In this document: positions 25,639 to 34,534 of the stretch, one piece after another
Position numbering within the stretch: position 1 is the first letter of the stretch
Layout of the letters: every line of letters starts with the position of its first letter
Source of the DNA: Chitinophagaceae bacterium DXS
GTDB taxonomy: Bacteria > Bacteroidota > Bacteroidia > Chitinophagales > Chitinophagaceae
Assembly (NCBI GenBank): GCA_030345135.1
Contig: CP128386.1
Coordinates: 1,679,604 to 1,743,603, forward strand
Length of the DNA: 64,000 nucleotides
Direction of reading: 5' to 3'
Notes under the pieces: generated by a model
Database searches by the model: none
What the model was told of the DNA's origin: nothing
Seen by the model: the letters and a program-made list of their open reading frames with translations, nothing else
Position numbers and translations under genes: made by a program

Positions 25639-27882
25639 TTACTTGCCAAACTTCTTCTTAAGCGCCGCCAACGCGTCATTTACGCTTAAATTACTTAAAT
25701 CCTCTTCTTTCTTTTTATGTGAAGGCTGATTACTCTTATTGAACCTTGTTTCCCTTCTTGCAGGCGCTTCCTGGGTTTGCTTGATGGATAAGGCGATGCG
25801 TTTACGGGCAACATCGACCTCAAGCACTTTTACCTGTACCTTATCATTCAATTTTAAAACTTCATTAGGATCGGTGATATATTGATGAGATATCTCACTT
25901 ACATGCACAAGGCCATCCTGTTTTACACCGATATCAACAAATGCACCAAAGCGCGTAATGTTGGTAACAACGCCCGGAACGATCATGCCAACCTGAACAT
26001 CGTCAATGCTGTAAATAGATGCAAATTCAAATTGCTCCAATTCACTACGCGGATCCAGACCCGGCTTTTTCAATTCGTTCAGAATATCTTTAATGGTAAG
26101 TTCGCCGAATTGTTCCGTCACATATTTTTTGGCATCAACTTGTTTGATCAATTCTTCCTTGCCTATCAGTTCTTTTACATCCACTTTCAGATCCTCAGCC
26201 ATCTTTTCAACCAGTTTGTATGCTTCCGGATGCACGGCGCTGGCATCCAATGGATTTTCTCCTTCCTTAATGCGCAAAAATCCTGCGCATTGCTCAAACG
26301 CTTTGCCTCCCAGGCGGGGAACTTTCATTAATTGTTCCCTGCTGGAGAATTTGCCGGCTTCATTCCTGTATTTTACAATGTTATCCGCCAGGGTTGATCC
26401 AATCCCACTCACATAGCTTAGTAAATGTTTACTTGCTGTATTCAGGTTAACACCAACGGCGTTCACGCAGCTTACAACGGTTTGATCCAGCCTTTCTTTT
26501 AAGCGGAACTGGTTTACATCGTGCTGATACTGGCCAACACCAATACTCTTTGGATCAATCTTCACCAACTCAGCCAATGGATCCATCAGTCTGCGGCCAA
26601 TGCTTACCGCTCCACGTACAGTAACATCTTCATCAGGAAATTCCTCACGGGCTGTTTCCGAAGCAGAATAAACGGAGGCACCGTCTTCATTCACCAAAAA
26701 CACCGGTAGATTTAGCTGCAGTTTTTTGATAAATTGTTCCGTTTCACGACCCGCCGTTCCATCACCCACCGCAATTACTTCAATGTTATATTTTGCAACC
26801 AGTTCACGAACCTTATATTCGGCATCCATTAATCTGTTCTTTTCATGGACGAAGATCAGGTCAGTTTTCAGCAGCTCTCCTTTTTCATCCAGGCAAACAG
26901 TCTTACAGCCTGTTCTATATCCCGGATCCAGCGCTAATATTCTTTTGCTTCCAAGTGGCGAGCTTAACAATAACTGACGAAGATTTTCAGCAAACACGTT
27001 AATAGCTTCTTCATCAGCTTTAGCTTTTAACGCTGTGCGGAATTCACTTTCCAAACTTGGTTGCAGTAAACGTCGGTAGGCATCTTTAATGGCACGCTTT
27101 ACCTGGTCGGTTGAAGCGTTCATGCCTTTAATATATTGTTGCTCAATTTTTTCAATTGCTTCTTCTTCTACCGGTGAAATAGCCATACGCAAATGGCCCT
27201 CTAAAAAACCTCTTAAAATCGCCAGTATACGATGGGAAGGTATTTTGGAAACCGGCTCGTTAAAGTCAAAGTAATCTTTGTACTTACTTGCCTCATTTTC
27301 TTTATCAGCAATCACTTTACTTTGGAAAGTTGCTTCTTCTTCAAATACTTTACGCATTTTCGCCCTTACCTGCGCGTCTTCATTTACCGTTTCGGCGATA
27401 ATATCTCTCGCTCCTTGCAGAGCCTCGTCAACAGATTTCACATTTTCTGTGATATAAGCGCCTGCTTCTGCAAGCACATCTGTATCCTTTTGTTCGAGGA
27501 TGAGCAATGCAAGCGGTTCCAGACCGTTTTCGCGTGCAGTCTGGGCTTTGGTTTTGCGTTTCGGCTTGTAAGGCAGATAAATATCTTCCAGTTCAGCCAA
27601 CGTAGCGGCGTTGTTTATTTTAGTCTGCAAAGCGTCGGTCATTTTACCTTGCTCGGTGATCGCTTTTTCAATAAATGCTTTTCTCTCTGTAAACTCTTTC
27701 AGGAATTTCGATTCATCCTGCACCTGCTGTATCTGCACCTCATCCAGGCCACCGGTTTTATCCTTACGGTAACGGGCGATAAACGGAATAGTAGCCCCTT
27801 CACTAAACAACTCCAAAACAGCTTCAACCTGTGAAGGTTTTAGATTTAGTTTTAACGCAATTGGTTGTGCAAATTCTGTCAT
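25639..27882 (-). CDS. tex: Tex family RNA-binding transcription accessory protein
   Basis: About 747 residues from the ATG at 27882 (the frame is open to 27924, but MTEFAQPIALKLNLKPSQVEAVLELF is the normal start). Domains in order: N-terminal helix-turn-helix with FIARYRKDKTGGLDEVQI, a YqgF/RNase H-like domain (ILALDPGYRTGCKTVCLDEKGE, ~330-450), helix-hairpin-helix repeats (NTASKHLLSYVSGIGSTLADNIV), and a C-terminal S1 domain (GMIVPGVVTNITRFGAFVDIGVKQDGLVHVSEIS) with a basic tail. Tex binds RNA and influences transcription and stress phenotypes in other bacteria; its exact role here is inferred from homology. Confidence 0.95.
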   Translation of the reverse strand: MTEFAQPIALKLNLKPSQVEAVLELFSEGATIPFIARYRKDKTGGLDEVQIQQVQDESKFLKEFTERKAFIEKAITEQGKMTDALQTKINNAATLAELEDIYLPYKPKRKTKAQTARENGLEPLALLILEQKDTDVLAEAGAYITENVKSVDEALQGARDIIAETVNEDAQVRAKMRKVFEEEATFQSKVIADKENEASKYKDYFDFNEPVSKIPSHRILAILRGFLEGHLRMAISPVEEEAIEKIEQQYIKGMNASTDQVKRAIKDAYRRLLQPSLESEFRTALKAKADEEAINVFAENLRQLLLSSPLGSKRILALDPGYRTGCKTVCLDEKGELLKTDLIFVHEKNRLMDAEYKVRELVAKYNIEVIAVGDGTAGRETEQFIKKLQLNLPVFLVNEDGASVYSASETAREEFPDEDVTVRGAVSIGRRLMDPLAELVKIDPKSIGVGQYQHDVNQFRLKERLDQTVVSCVNAVGVNLNTASKHLLSYVSGIGSTLADNIVKYRNEAGKFSSREQLMKVPRLGGKAFEQCAGFLRIKEGENPLDASAVHPEAYKLVEKMAEDLKVDVKELIGKEELIKQVDAKKYVTEQFGELTIKDILNELKKPGLDPRSELEQFEFASIYSIDDVQVGMIVPGVVTNITRFGAFVDIGVKQDGLVHVSEISHQYITDPNEVLKLNDKVQVKVLEVDVARKRIALSIKQTQEAPARRETRFNKSNQPSHKKKEEDLSNLSVNDALAALKKKFGK

Positions 27883-27965
27883 AATATTCAATGTTTTATT
27901 CCCCAAAGTGGCATAGCCATTCAAAGAGGGTTGCGAATGTAGGTGACGTGTATGAAAAGAAAAAA

Positions 27966-28160
27966 TTAAATAGCTGTCAGCTGTGAGCTATCAGCTATTA
28001 GCCATTGCTCAATTTTAATCAGCGCACTGATTTTGTGCAGACACTAATATTAAATATCGTAAACATTACCATTTTGAAGTTTAAATCAATACATCAGACA
28101 TCTCCTTACATCTTACCCGTCCGAACGTGCCGTCGGTACGGGCGGGCATCTAACATCGTA
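27966..28160. repeat. CAGCTATCAG words and inverted copy of the GC-rich hairpin
   Basis: AGCTGTCAGCTGTGAGCTATCAGCTATTAG words at about 27968-28000. At 28116-28150 an element whose core is the reverse complement of 2191-2226, with arms CCCGTCCG/CGGGCGGG and flanking CATCTAACATCGTACATC. The end touches the next gene's 3' end. Confidence 0.7.
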
Positions 28161-28162
28161 CA

Positions 28163-29494
28163 TCAAAATGGTAAAATTCTTTCTGGATTTTTTATTGCGA
28201 AGCCTCTGATCAGGGAAGTGATCACTTCGTTTTCGGGATATTGGACCAGATGCTCCTTCACAGCATCTATTTCTAAGTTGTCAACATACCTGGGAATTAA
28301 TCCCATGCCATAAAACCGGCCATTTTCGACCAGCACACAGGACGTCTCCTTGAAGAAATCGCAGGGCTCCATTATGGCATAGCTGCCCATTTGGCTTTTC
28401 ATTTCGTTCAGGGCGTATTCAACTCTTTCATTGTAACTATAGGGCGGGCATTCATCTTCATCAACAGCAATTGATTGGTCCAGAAAACAAAGTGCAGGAT
28501 GGAGATTGAAGGTCTTAACCATCTTCCACAACGTTCTGTTGGCATCCGTAAGCAGGCTGAAAGACAATTCCGGCTCCAGGTATTTTCTTTTCTTATCAAT
28601 TGCGAGACGCATGTATCCTCTTGAATCCAAAAAAGAATAAATACCAAACCGTTGCTGAAAAGTCTTTTGACTGATATTGTAAATTGGCCAGAGGCGCTTT
28701 ATTTCAATACTTTCAAAAATTGAAGCAGTAAATTCCGTAGCACATTCTGTAAACGTAACCGAATGAATATCACGCAAAAAATCCTGGCGTTTCTTACCGG
28801 TATTAAGACCTGTAAAATGACTGACCACACGTTTTTTCAGGTTCTTCGCTTTACCCACATAGATCACTTTCCCCTTGTTGTCATGAAAATAATACACACC
28901 CGGTACATAAGGCAGATTGTTCACTTGTTCTGCCGGCATATGGGGTGGCAGCATCTGCTCCCTGTTTTCTCTTTTGAGTGTTTCCAGCACCAACTTTTCA
29001 CCGCCTTTTTGAAGGATCAGCTCAAATAATTTTGCCGTTGCTCCGGCGTCTCCGCCTGCCCGGTGTCGGTTCTCTATCTGAATAGACAATGCATCACAAA
29101 TACTCCCTAAACCATATTTGGGTAACCCGGGAAAGGCTTTCTTGCTCAGGCGAAGTGTGCATAGCTTTTTGGGCTGCCATTCATAACCGCACTGCCTCAG
29201 GTGATCTTTGATAAAGGAGTAATCGAAATTAACGTTATGTGCCACAAAAACACGGCCATGCAGTAGTGTAAAAATTTTATAAGCAACATCGCTGAAAGGT
29301 GGCGCATCAGCGACCATGTTTTCAGTAATGCCGGTCAGGTAAGATATATATTTGGGGATGGGAACACCCGGATTAATCAATGTTTCAAACACATGTTCCA
29401 CTTTCTCACCGTCATGTAACACAATTGCGATCTCTGTCAGACCGTTGTTATGCGAATGACTACCTGTTGTTTCTATATCTACAATTGCGTACAT
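28163..29494 (-). CDS. DEDDh exonuclease fused to a GIY-YIG (UvrC-like) nuclease domain
   Basis: About 443 residues from ATG 29494; the longer frame to 29524 would start upstream of the promoter element. Residues 1-165 form a DnaQ-type 3'-5' exonuclease: MYAIVDIETTG (Asp-Glu pair), HNVNFDYSFI (second Asp) and the HRAGGDAGATAKLF motif (His-Asp). After a linker, residues about 200-280 form a GIY-YIG domain (PYVPGVYYFHDNKGKVIYVGKAKNLKKRVVSHF). The rest (~160 residues) resembles no catalytic domain. The same fusion occurs in other Bacteroidota and in actinobacterial Cho-like proteins, suggesting DNA repair after nucleotide damage. The helicase-binding and HhH parts of true UvrC are missing. Confidence 0.9.
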   Translation of the reverse strand: MYAIVDIETTGSHSHNNGLTEIAIVLHDGEKVEHVFETLINPGVPIPKYISYLTGITENMVADAPPFSDVAYKIFTLLHGRVFVAHNVNFDYSFIKDHLRQCGYEWQPKKLCTLRLSKKAFPGLPKYGLGSICDALSIQIENRHRAGGDAGATAKLFELILQKGGEKLVLETLKRENREQMLPPHMPAEQVNNLPYVPGVYYFHDNKGKVIYVGKAKNLKKRVVSHFTGLNTGKKRQDFLRDIHSVTFTECATEFTASIFESIEIKRLWPIYNISQKTFQQRFGIYSFLDSRGYMRLAIDKKRKYLEPELSFSLLTDANRTLWKMVKTFNLHPALCFLDQSIAVDEDECPPYSYNERVEYALNEMKSQMGSYAIMEPCDFFKETSCVLVENGRFYGMGLIPRYVDNLEIDAVKEHLVQYPENEVITSLIRGFAIKNPERILPF

Positions 29495-29508
29495 GAAAAA
29501 GCTACGTG

Positions 29509-29516
29509 CAAAGATA
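29509..29516 (-). promoter_or_regulatory. -7 promoter element of the exonuclease/GIY-YIG gene
   Basis: TATCTTTG on the minus strand, an exact TAnnTTTG, 14 bp upstream of ATG 29494. It rules out the upstream in-frame ATG at 29524 as the main start. Confidence 0.55.
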
Positions 29517-29585
29517 ACTATCAACGGTCAGCTATTGGCTATCAGATAGAGACTTCTTTAAATTATGTTGGATTTAGACAGAATA

Positions 29586-31133
29586 TCATTTGAACTCGCC
29601 GAAAACGGTTCGAAGCTCATCAGCAATTTCGCCAAGTGTGCAGTAATTTTCAATGGCTTCGATGACGGGAGGCATCAGGTTGGAGCCATCCCTGGCTGCG
29701 CTGTTAATTTTGTGTAAAGAGGCATTTACGAGGTCACTGTTGCGCGATTGTTTGAGATGCCTGAGTCTTTCGGACTGAACCAATCGGATACTGTCGTCAA
29801 TTTTAAATACCGGTGCCGATCCCTCGTTTTCAACAGTGAATTTATTAACCCCCACCACTATCTTCTCTCCTTTTTCAATCTTGCGCTGGTATTCATATGC
29901 GCTTCTGGCAATTTCGTTCTGCATAAACCCCTGCTCAATTGCACTTATACTTCCGCCCATTTTTTCAATTTTGGCGATCAGCTGCAAGGCTTGTTGTTCG
30001 ATTTCATTTGTCAGTGCCTCTACATAATAGCTTCCTGCAAGCGGGTCTGCAGTATCGGCGGCGCCACTTTCAAAAGCTATAATCTGCTGGGTTCGCAGTG
30101 CAATACTTGCAGCTTCCTCTGTAGGCAGACTTAATGCTTCATCATAACCGTTTGTATGCAGGCTTTGTGTTCCACCTAATACCGCGGCAAGTGTTTGTAC
30201 ACTTACGCGAGTGATATTGTTTAACGGCTGTTGTGCTGTTAAAGTACTGCCGCCCGTTTGTGTATGAAAACGAAGCATCATTGCTTTGGGATAAGTGGCG
30301 CCAAGCTCTTTCATAATGTGCGCCCACATTCTTCTTGCCGCCCGGAACTTGGCAACTTCTTCAAACAGGTTATTGTGAGCATTAAAAAAGAAAGAAAGGC
30401 GCTTTCCAAAAACATTTATATCCAATCCTTTTTCGATGGCAGCCTTCACATAGGCTTTACCGTTGCTTAATGTAAAAGCTATTTCCTGCACGGCGGTGCT
30501 TCCTGCTTCACGAATATGATAACCGCTGATGGAAATGGTGTTCCATTTTGGCAACTCGTGACTGCACCATTCAAAAATATCGGTAATGATGCGCATGGAA
30601 GGTTTGGGCGGAAAGATATATGTACCTCTTGCTGCGTACTCCTTTAATATATCGTTTTGAATGGTACCCGCTATTTTATGCAAATCGGCATTTTGTTGTT
30701 TGGCAAGCGCAACGTACAGCCCCAACAAAATAAAACCGGTAGCATTAATGGTCATTGAGGTACTTACACTTTCCAACTGAATACCGTTAAAAAGCCGTTG
30801 CATATCTTCAAGGCTATCGATAGCCACGCCTACTTTACCAACTTCACCTTCTGCAAGCGCATGATCACTGTCATAGCCAATTTGCGTAGGGAGATCGAAG
30901 GCGACACTTAATCCGGTCACGCCATGAGACAATAAATAATGATATCGCTGATTACTCTCTTCCGCAGTAGAAAAACCGGCATACTGGCGCATCGTCCACA
31001 ATCTGCCACGGTACATATCTTGCTGAATACCTCTTGTATAAGGATATTCACCCGGCATTTCATTGTCGGCAGACCGTTGCACATCATCTTTGGTATAAAC
31101 AGATTTTATATCAATCCCGCTATCAGATTTCAT
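29586..31133 (-). CDS. Methylmalonyl-CoA mutase large (catalytic) subunit without B12 domain
   Basis: About 515 residues from ATG 31133 (an in-frame ATG at 31175 adds 14 polar residues). It is the TIM-barrel substrate-binding part of acyl-CoA mutases: [64 protein letters not shown] and [18 protein letters not shown]. The Tyr in RQYAGFS is the residue associated with methylmalonyl rather than isobutyryl substrates. The C-terminal cobalamin-binding domain (DxHxxG) is absent, so a separate small subunit must exist elsewhere, as in the split archaeal-like type. The reaction interconverts methylmalonyl-CoA and succinyl-CoA. A small membrane protein gene lies directly upstream. Confidence 0.85.
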   Translation of the reverse strand: MKSDSGIDIKSVYTKDDVQRSADNEMPGEYPYTRGIQQDMYRGRLWTMRQYAGFSTAEESNQRYHYLLSHGVTGLSVAFDLPTQIGYDSDHALAEGEVGKVGVAIDSLEDMQRLFNGIQLESVSTSMTINATGFILLGLYVALAKQQNADLHKIAGTIQNDILKEYAARGTYIFPPKPSMRIITDIFEWCSHELPKWNTISISGYHIREAGSTAVQEIAFTLSNGKAYVKAAIEKGLDINVFGKRLSFFFNAHNNLFEEVAKFRAARRMWAHIMKELGATYPKAMMLRFHTQTGGSTLTAQQPLNNITRVSVQTLAAVLGGTQSLHTNGYDEALSLPTEEAASIALRTQQIIAFESGAADTADPLAGSYYVEALTNEIEQQALQLIAKIEKMGGSISAIEQGFMQNEIARSAYEYQRKIEKGEKIVVGVNKFTVENEGSAPVFKIDDSIRLVQSERLRHLKQSRNSDLVNASLHKINSAARDGSNLMPPVIEAIENYCTLGEIADELRTVFGEFK

Positions 31134-31186
31134 ATGACCATTTTTTAATGATGAACGCTTTCCAGTCTGCCCCAATACAAGATACG

Positions 31187-31693
31187 CTATAAAAGTGTTT
31201 TAGCTTCGTATGCCAACACCTCGCTTACAATTTCGTGTAAAGCACCTTTCTTATTGTTCATCAGAAATTCAAGCAACAGTTTGTTCAGATCAAGACCGGT
31301 TGCATTTGGAGGCAATGCATTTGCAAACTGGTTAATCACCAGCATGTTTTGCTCCTTTAAATTTTTGACTGCATTCCATGCATCATGTGTAACATAGATC
31401 TGTTGGGAGATATTGTATTCAAACTCTTCCCGTATGTTTCTCACAAGCAATAACTGCATGTCTTTTGCGCTAATGCCGGAAATAGCAATACGGCTGATCA
31501 GGTTGGGCAACGCAATACGATCGACCAGGAGCGTAAGCCTTTCGTACGCCTGTAACTGCATTTGTTTTGTTTGAGGATCGATGGTTTTTTCGTCGCTTTT
31601 TTCCCCTCTTTTTACATCGCGGTATATATATACCAGCAATACGGATAAAAGGATGACGATAGCAACGCACAATAGGATAATTGTATTACTCAT
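31187..31693 (-). CDS. Conserved small membrane-anchored protein of unknown function
   Basis: A 168-residue protein with one N-terminal membrane helix (residues 4-24, [21 protein letters not shown]), a charged hinge ([16 protein letters not shown]) and a helical soluble domain containing [20 protein letters not shown] and a C-terminal [21 protein letters not shown] recall related uncharacterised proteins next to acyl-CoA mutase genes in this phylum but cannot name a function. It lies 53 bp upstream of the mutase start and is likely co-transcribed. TATTTTTG (minus strand, 31718-31711) is a probable -7 element. Confidence 0.75.
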   Translation of the reverse strand: MSNTIILLCVAIVILLSVLLVYIYRDVKRGEKSDEKTIDPQTKQMQLQAYERLTLLVDRIALPNLISRIAISGISAKDMQLLLVRNIREEFEYNISQQIYVTHDAWNAVKNLKEQNMLVINQFANALPPNATGLDLNKLLLEFLMNNKKGALHEIVSEVLAYEAKTLL

Positions 31694-31710
31694 TCAGGAT
31701 TCAATTTCTA

Positions 31711-31718
31711 CAAAAATA
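31711..31718 (-). promoter_or_regulatory. -7 promoter element of the membrane protein/mutase operon
   Basis: TATTTTTG on the minus strand fits TAnnTTTG, 17 bp before the start codon at 31693. Confidence 0.5.
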
Positions 31719-31777
31719 TAGGAATAGGTCCAAAGCAATAAAAATGTTCAGGGATAAGTTTTTAGGATACCGTACCA

Positions 31778-32920
31778 CTATTTATGTAAGTAAACAGGCC
31801 ATGCTGTGTCATATTTTGAGGGCGACGAAACAACCAGCTTTTCTATGTATTTTCTTGTATTGACTGATTTATCCTGTTTAAGATACTGGTTGAAAAAAGT
31901 TGCGGCCAAATCACAGATAACCTCGTGCCGGTTGCTATCTATATTTCCAATTTTGGGATCAACGGCCTTTGCAATTGATACGATAGACGAGAAATTTTCG
32001 TGAATTCCGTTGTTGAATTTCAGGAAATATTTTTCCGACGAATTGACGTGTGCCGGTAAGCTGTAAACAGAGTCATTTTTTGCCGGATGCTCGCTGCCCA
32101 GGTACATGTATGGAACAGTGATTGAGGCAGGTGTAAAAGGTGCTATTGTTTTTATTTCATCGAACTGTGTGTCCCAATCTTTATCAAAACCATAATAATG
32201 AATTTCAGTGCCATCAAAAGACAGCAAACATTTTATTTCATTTGAAAGCATTGCCGCCTTGGTTATTGCGCTACCACCCAGGCTCCAGCTTAACAAACCA
32301 ATTTTTGATGCGTCGATGTATGGCAATTTTTTCATCTGGTCGATTACAAACAAAATATCACGCACTTGCTCATCAAGATCAACGGCGGCCGTCATAAATC
32401 CAGGAAATTTGCCAACTGAGCTAACACACGCCACAACAAATCCTTTTTTTGCAAGGCTATCGAATAGTATTACATTATCCCAGCTACTGCCATTCATCCC
32501 TGCAGCATAAACAATCAACGGTAAACGATCAACCGGTTGTTTAAGATCTCTGTAAACGCCGGTTTTGTAAGAGAGCATTTTTGCGCCGGAATCTACATGC
32601 AAATATTCAGCAAATGCCTTTGCCAGTTCCATGCTGGTTCTTTTACAGCTGTCAATGGGTGTATTGAAATTAAACCGTTGTTCATACATGTCAAGAATAT
32701 CACCATATGATAATGCAGCGTGGGTAACCGAATCAGTGGAGGGATAAAATACATCAATCCTTACAGGACGCAAACTATTTGCGGAGGATGTATCAAAATG
32801 CCTTGTGCTATCAAAGTCCTTAAAAACTACCAAGCCTGTTTTATAAACCGGAGTCGTTTGGTGACTATTACATCCGGCAAGAAGTAAAAGAACTGAAGAC
32901 AAAACGGCGCAAAATTTCAT
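31778..32920 (-). CDS. Lipoprotein alpha/beta hydrolase (PAF-acetylhydrolase-like)
   Basis: A 380-residue lipoprotein: signal MKFCAVLSSVLLLLAGC with Cys17 as lipid anchor. The mature domain has the alpha/beta-hydrolase order: VRIDVFYPST, the oxyanion-type strand LPLIVYAAGMNGSSWDN, a nucleophile elbow in IGLLSWSLGGSAI (Ser-Trp-Ser-Leu-Gly, with Ser replacing the first Gly of GxSxG), an Asp strand and a late His (probably NGIHENFSS). The YKTGVYRDLKQPVDRLP segment recalls platelet-activating-factor acetylhydrolase-like esterases. Probable periplasmic or surface esterase/lipase; substrate unknown. Confidence 0.75.
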   Translation of the reverse strand: MKFCAVLSSVLLLLAGCNSHQTTPVYKTGLVVFKDFDSTRHFDTSSANSLRPVRIDVFYPSTDSVTHAALSYGDILDMYEQRFNFNTPIDSCKRTSMELAKAFAEYLHVDSGAKMLSYKTGVYRDLKQPVDRLPLIVYAAGMNGSSWDNVILFDSLAKKGFVVACVSSVGKFPGFMTAAVDLDEQVRDILFVIDQMKKLPYIDASKIGLLSWSLGGSAITKAAMLSNEIKCLLSFDGTEIHYYGFDKDWDTQFDEIKTIAPFTPASITVPYMYLGSEHPAKNDSVYSLPAHVNSSEKYFLKFNNGIHENFSSIVSIAKAVDPKIGNIDSNRHEVICDLAATFFNQYLKQDKSVNTRKYIEKLVVSSPSKYDTAWPVYLHK

Positions 32921-33013
32921 GGCAGTATGTTTTGAAAGTTTTAAAATACTTCGCCGCCATGTATTCTTTTCTTACTGAAAATACAATTCGAGAAAGATTA
33001 ACATAAGAGCCAG

Positions 33014-33163
33014 CTATTCTTCCGGCTTTCCAACTTTACTAATCTGCCGGTATTTTTCGATCAAGTCCGGATGAGGTATAATTCTTTGATAAAATTCTAT
33101 TTTTTGAGACGCTGATTGTATGGATGAGTTTTCGCGCAAAACCGGTACTGTTTGCCTCGTCAT
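33014..33163 (-). CDS. Possible small gene or gene remnant (49 residues)
   Basis: An ATG-initiated 49-residue frame with protein-like composition (ENSSIQSASQKIEFYQRI, then PHPDLIEKYRQISKVG). The IPHPDLIEKYRQI part resembles the IPDPDTLAKYNEI segment that precedes the membrane helices of DUF2335-type proteins, but the helices are missing. It may be a truncated copy. It is too short for standard gene finding; weak evidence only. Confidence 0.3.
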   Translation of the reverse strand: MTRQTVPVLRENSSIQSASQKIEFYQRIIPHPDLIEKYRQISKVGKPEE

Positions 33164-33211
33164 TGACTTTTATTGGATTTAGTGTGTTAACTACGTTGAC
33201 GAGAACTAAGC

Positions 33212-33409
33212 TTAACTATGAATCTTCTTTTCATGCAACACTTTACTAAAATCTCCCTGGAGGGCAGCAATGTCTGACATCAATGCTTCTGAAGAAGTTC
33301 TGGAGATAATTTTCTTTACAGCTTCCTGGTAGAGATTTTCGTGTAAACAAAAAAAACTCAAAAATGCCTTCCAAAGACTTGCATTTATATTGTGACGTTT
33401 TTTGTTCAT
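33212..33409 (-). CDS. Possible small hypothetical protein or remnant (65 residues)
   Basis: A 65-residue frame (ending SDIAALQGDFSKVLHEKKIHS) just upstream of the 49-residue frame, same strand. Its second half has a coding-like alternation of hydrophobic and charged residues. No family recognised. The two small frames may be parts of one decayed gene between the hydrolase and the sulfur cluster. Confidence 0.3.
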   Translation of the reverse strand: MNKKRHNINASLWKAFLSFFCLHENLYQEAVKKIISRTSSEALMSDIAALQGDFSKVLHEKKIHS

Positions 33410-33569
33410 TCACAAAGATTTTCGATTTGACTGAATTATTTCCAGAACAAACTTACCAATTTTCAATAGACACATATAAATTTTTATTATCTGATTTAAT
33501 CTTTCGCTCTTCTTTTGCTTTTAAGCATTATTCAAACGGTCGTTAGTTTATAGTACAATTCATCTTTTA

Positions 33570-33601
33570 TTTGGTATTTTATTTACCGTATATTAATTTT
33601 A
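33570..33601 (+). promoter_or_regulatory. Promoter of the sulfur assimilation leader/cysH
   Basis: TTTG at 33570-33573, a 20-bp spacer and TAATTTTA at 33594-33601 (seven of eight matches to TAnnTTTG). Predicted transcription starts at about 33605, some 15 bases before the leader ORF. Confidence 0.55.
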
Positions 33602-33616
33602 CCACCAAAATGGTAG
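33600..33616 (+). promoter_or_regulatory. Putative operator (TACCA-AAA-TGGTA type) at the sulfur promoter
   Basis: ACCACCAAAATGGTAG contains CACCA-AAA-TGGTA, an inverted repeat with a three-base centre placed over the predicted transcription start. A perfect version (TACCA-AAA-TGGTA) lies upstream of the DUF2061 gene at about 45959-45971. Position suits a repressor site; the regulator is not in the window. Confidence 0.5.
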
Positions 33617-33620
33617 ACTA

Positions 33621-33698
33621 ATGTCTCAATCTCCATCATACTTCACTTCTGTCTGTTGCTGTAACAAGCTCGCACTCATCTGCTGTTGCATGCAATAA
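33621..33698 (+). CDS. Cysteine-rich leader peptide upstream of cysH
   Basis: A 25-codon frame, ATG 33621 to TAA 33696-33698. It begins MSQSPSYFTSV, continues with CCC (TGT-TGC-TGT, 33654-33662), then NKLALI, then CCC again (TGC-TGT-TGC, 33681-33689), and ends MQ. Six of 25 residues are cysteine. It lies between a -33/-7 promoter and cysH (start 50 bases after the leader stop), the first gene of a sulfate-reduction cluster whose end product feeds cysteine synthesis. The natural reading is a translated sensor of charged tRNA-Cys that controls the downstream genes. No T-run terminator is visible between leader and cysH, so control may be at translation or by Rho; mechanism is inference. Confidence 0.75.
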   Translation: MSQSPSYFTSVCCCNKLALICCCMQ

Positions 33699-33748
33699 TT
33701 AATAGTCTGAACCATAACAACACATAATTCCATACAACAATAGCATAT

Positions 33749-34492
33749 ATGTCTAACAACAACTTTAGCAAAACATATGATTTATCCTACAAAATAAGTG
33801 GACTATCCGAGGAGGATGCGTTGAAACTTATTTCGGAAGAACATGCGGGAAAGATTGTATTCTCCAGCAGCTTTAGCTGGGAAGACCAGGCTATAGCACA
33901 CATGATACTGACGAATAAATTGCCGATTGAAATCTTCACGATTGATACCGGGCGTTTATTTGATGAGACTTATTACGTGTGGGGAAGAACCAACGAAAAG
34001 TATCACACCAAAATAAAAGCTTACTATCCCAATAACGAAGCACTCGAAGGCTATCTGCAGCAGAACGGACCGAATGCTTTTTATGAATCTATTGATCTTC
34101 GCAAAGGATGCTGCCATATCAGAAAGGTAGAACCTTTAAAGAGAGCTTTGGCCGGAAACGAAGTATGGGTAACAGGTTTACGCGCTGAACATTCACCGGA
34201 AAGAAAACAATTATCACAGGTTGAGTGGGACGAAACGAATAACATCATCAAATTTCATCCATTGCTCTATTGGACCACTGAAGATGTTACTTCTTTTATT
34301 TATAAAAACAACATTCCATACAATACACTTCACAACAAAGGTTTTGTGAGCATTGGTTGTGCACCTTGTACAAGGGCAGTTAAGCCGGGCGAAGATTTTC
34401 GTGCAGGCCGCTGGTGGTGGGAAGACAAAAACTCGAAAGAGTGCGGTCTACACTCCACTTCCGCAAACCACGAAGTAGCAAAAGCCGTTTAA
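33749..34492 (+). CDS. cysH: Phosphoadenylyl/adenylyl-sulfate reductase (4Fe-4S type)
   Basis: A 247-residue PAPS/APS reductase. The nucleotide-binding strand FSSSFSWEDQAIAH and DTGRLFDETY are present, with RKGCCHIRKVEPL (Cys121-Cys122) and SIGCAPCTRA (Cys204, Cys207) forming the four-cysteine cluster motif, and the catalytic ECGLH (Cys232) near the C-terminus. The CC...CxxC pattern marks an iron-sulfur enzyme that reduces adenylylsulfate (and possibly PAPS) to sulfite using thioredoxin. It is the first structural gene of the cluster, after the cysteine-rich leader. Confidence 0.95.
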   Translation: MSNNNFSKTYDLSYKISGLSEEDALKLISEEHAGKIVFSSSFSWEDQAIAHMILTNKLPIEIFTIDTGRLFDETYYVWGRTNEKYHTKIKAYYPNNEALEGYLQQNGPNAFYESIDLRKGCCHIRKVEPLKRALAGNEVWVTGLRAEHSPERKQLSQVEWDETNNIIKFHPLLYWTTEDVTSFIYKNNIPYNTLHNKGFVSIGCAPCTRAVKPGEDFRAGRWWWEDKNSKECGLHSTSANHEVAKAV

Positions 34493-34534
34493 GGCTTTTT
34501 ATTTTCTCATGAAATCCACCAAATTTGTAGACTA

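Noticed and set aside
33364..33546. 60-residue plus-strand frame upstream of the sulfur promoter
   Set aside because: AT-rich, no promoter or family similarity, and it overlaps the minus-strand small frame; no support for translation.
33639..33749. Classical terminator/antiterminator pair between the cysteine leader and cysH
   Set aside because: Only weak stems (such as TTGCATGCAA) were found and no T-run follows, so I did not annotate an intrinsic attenuator.
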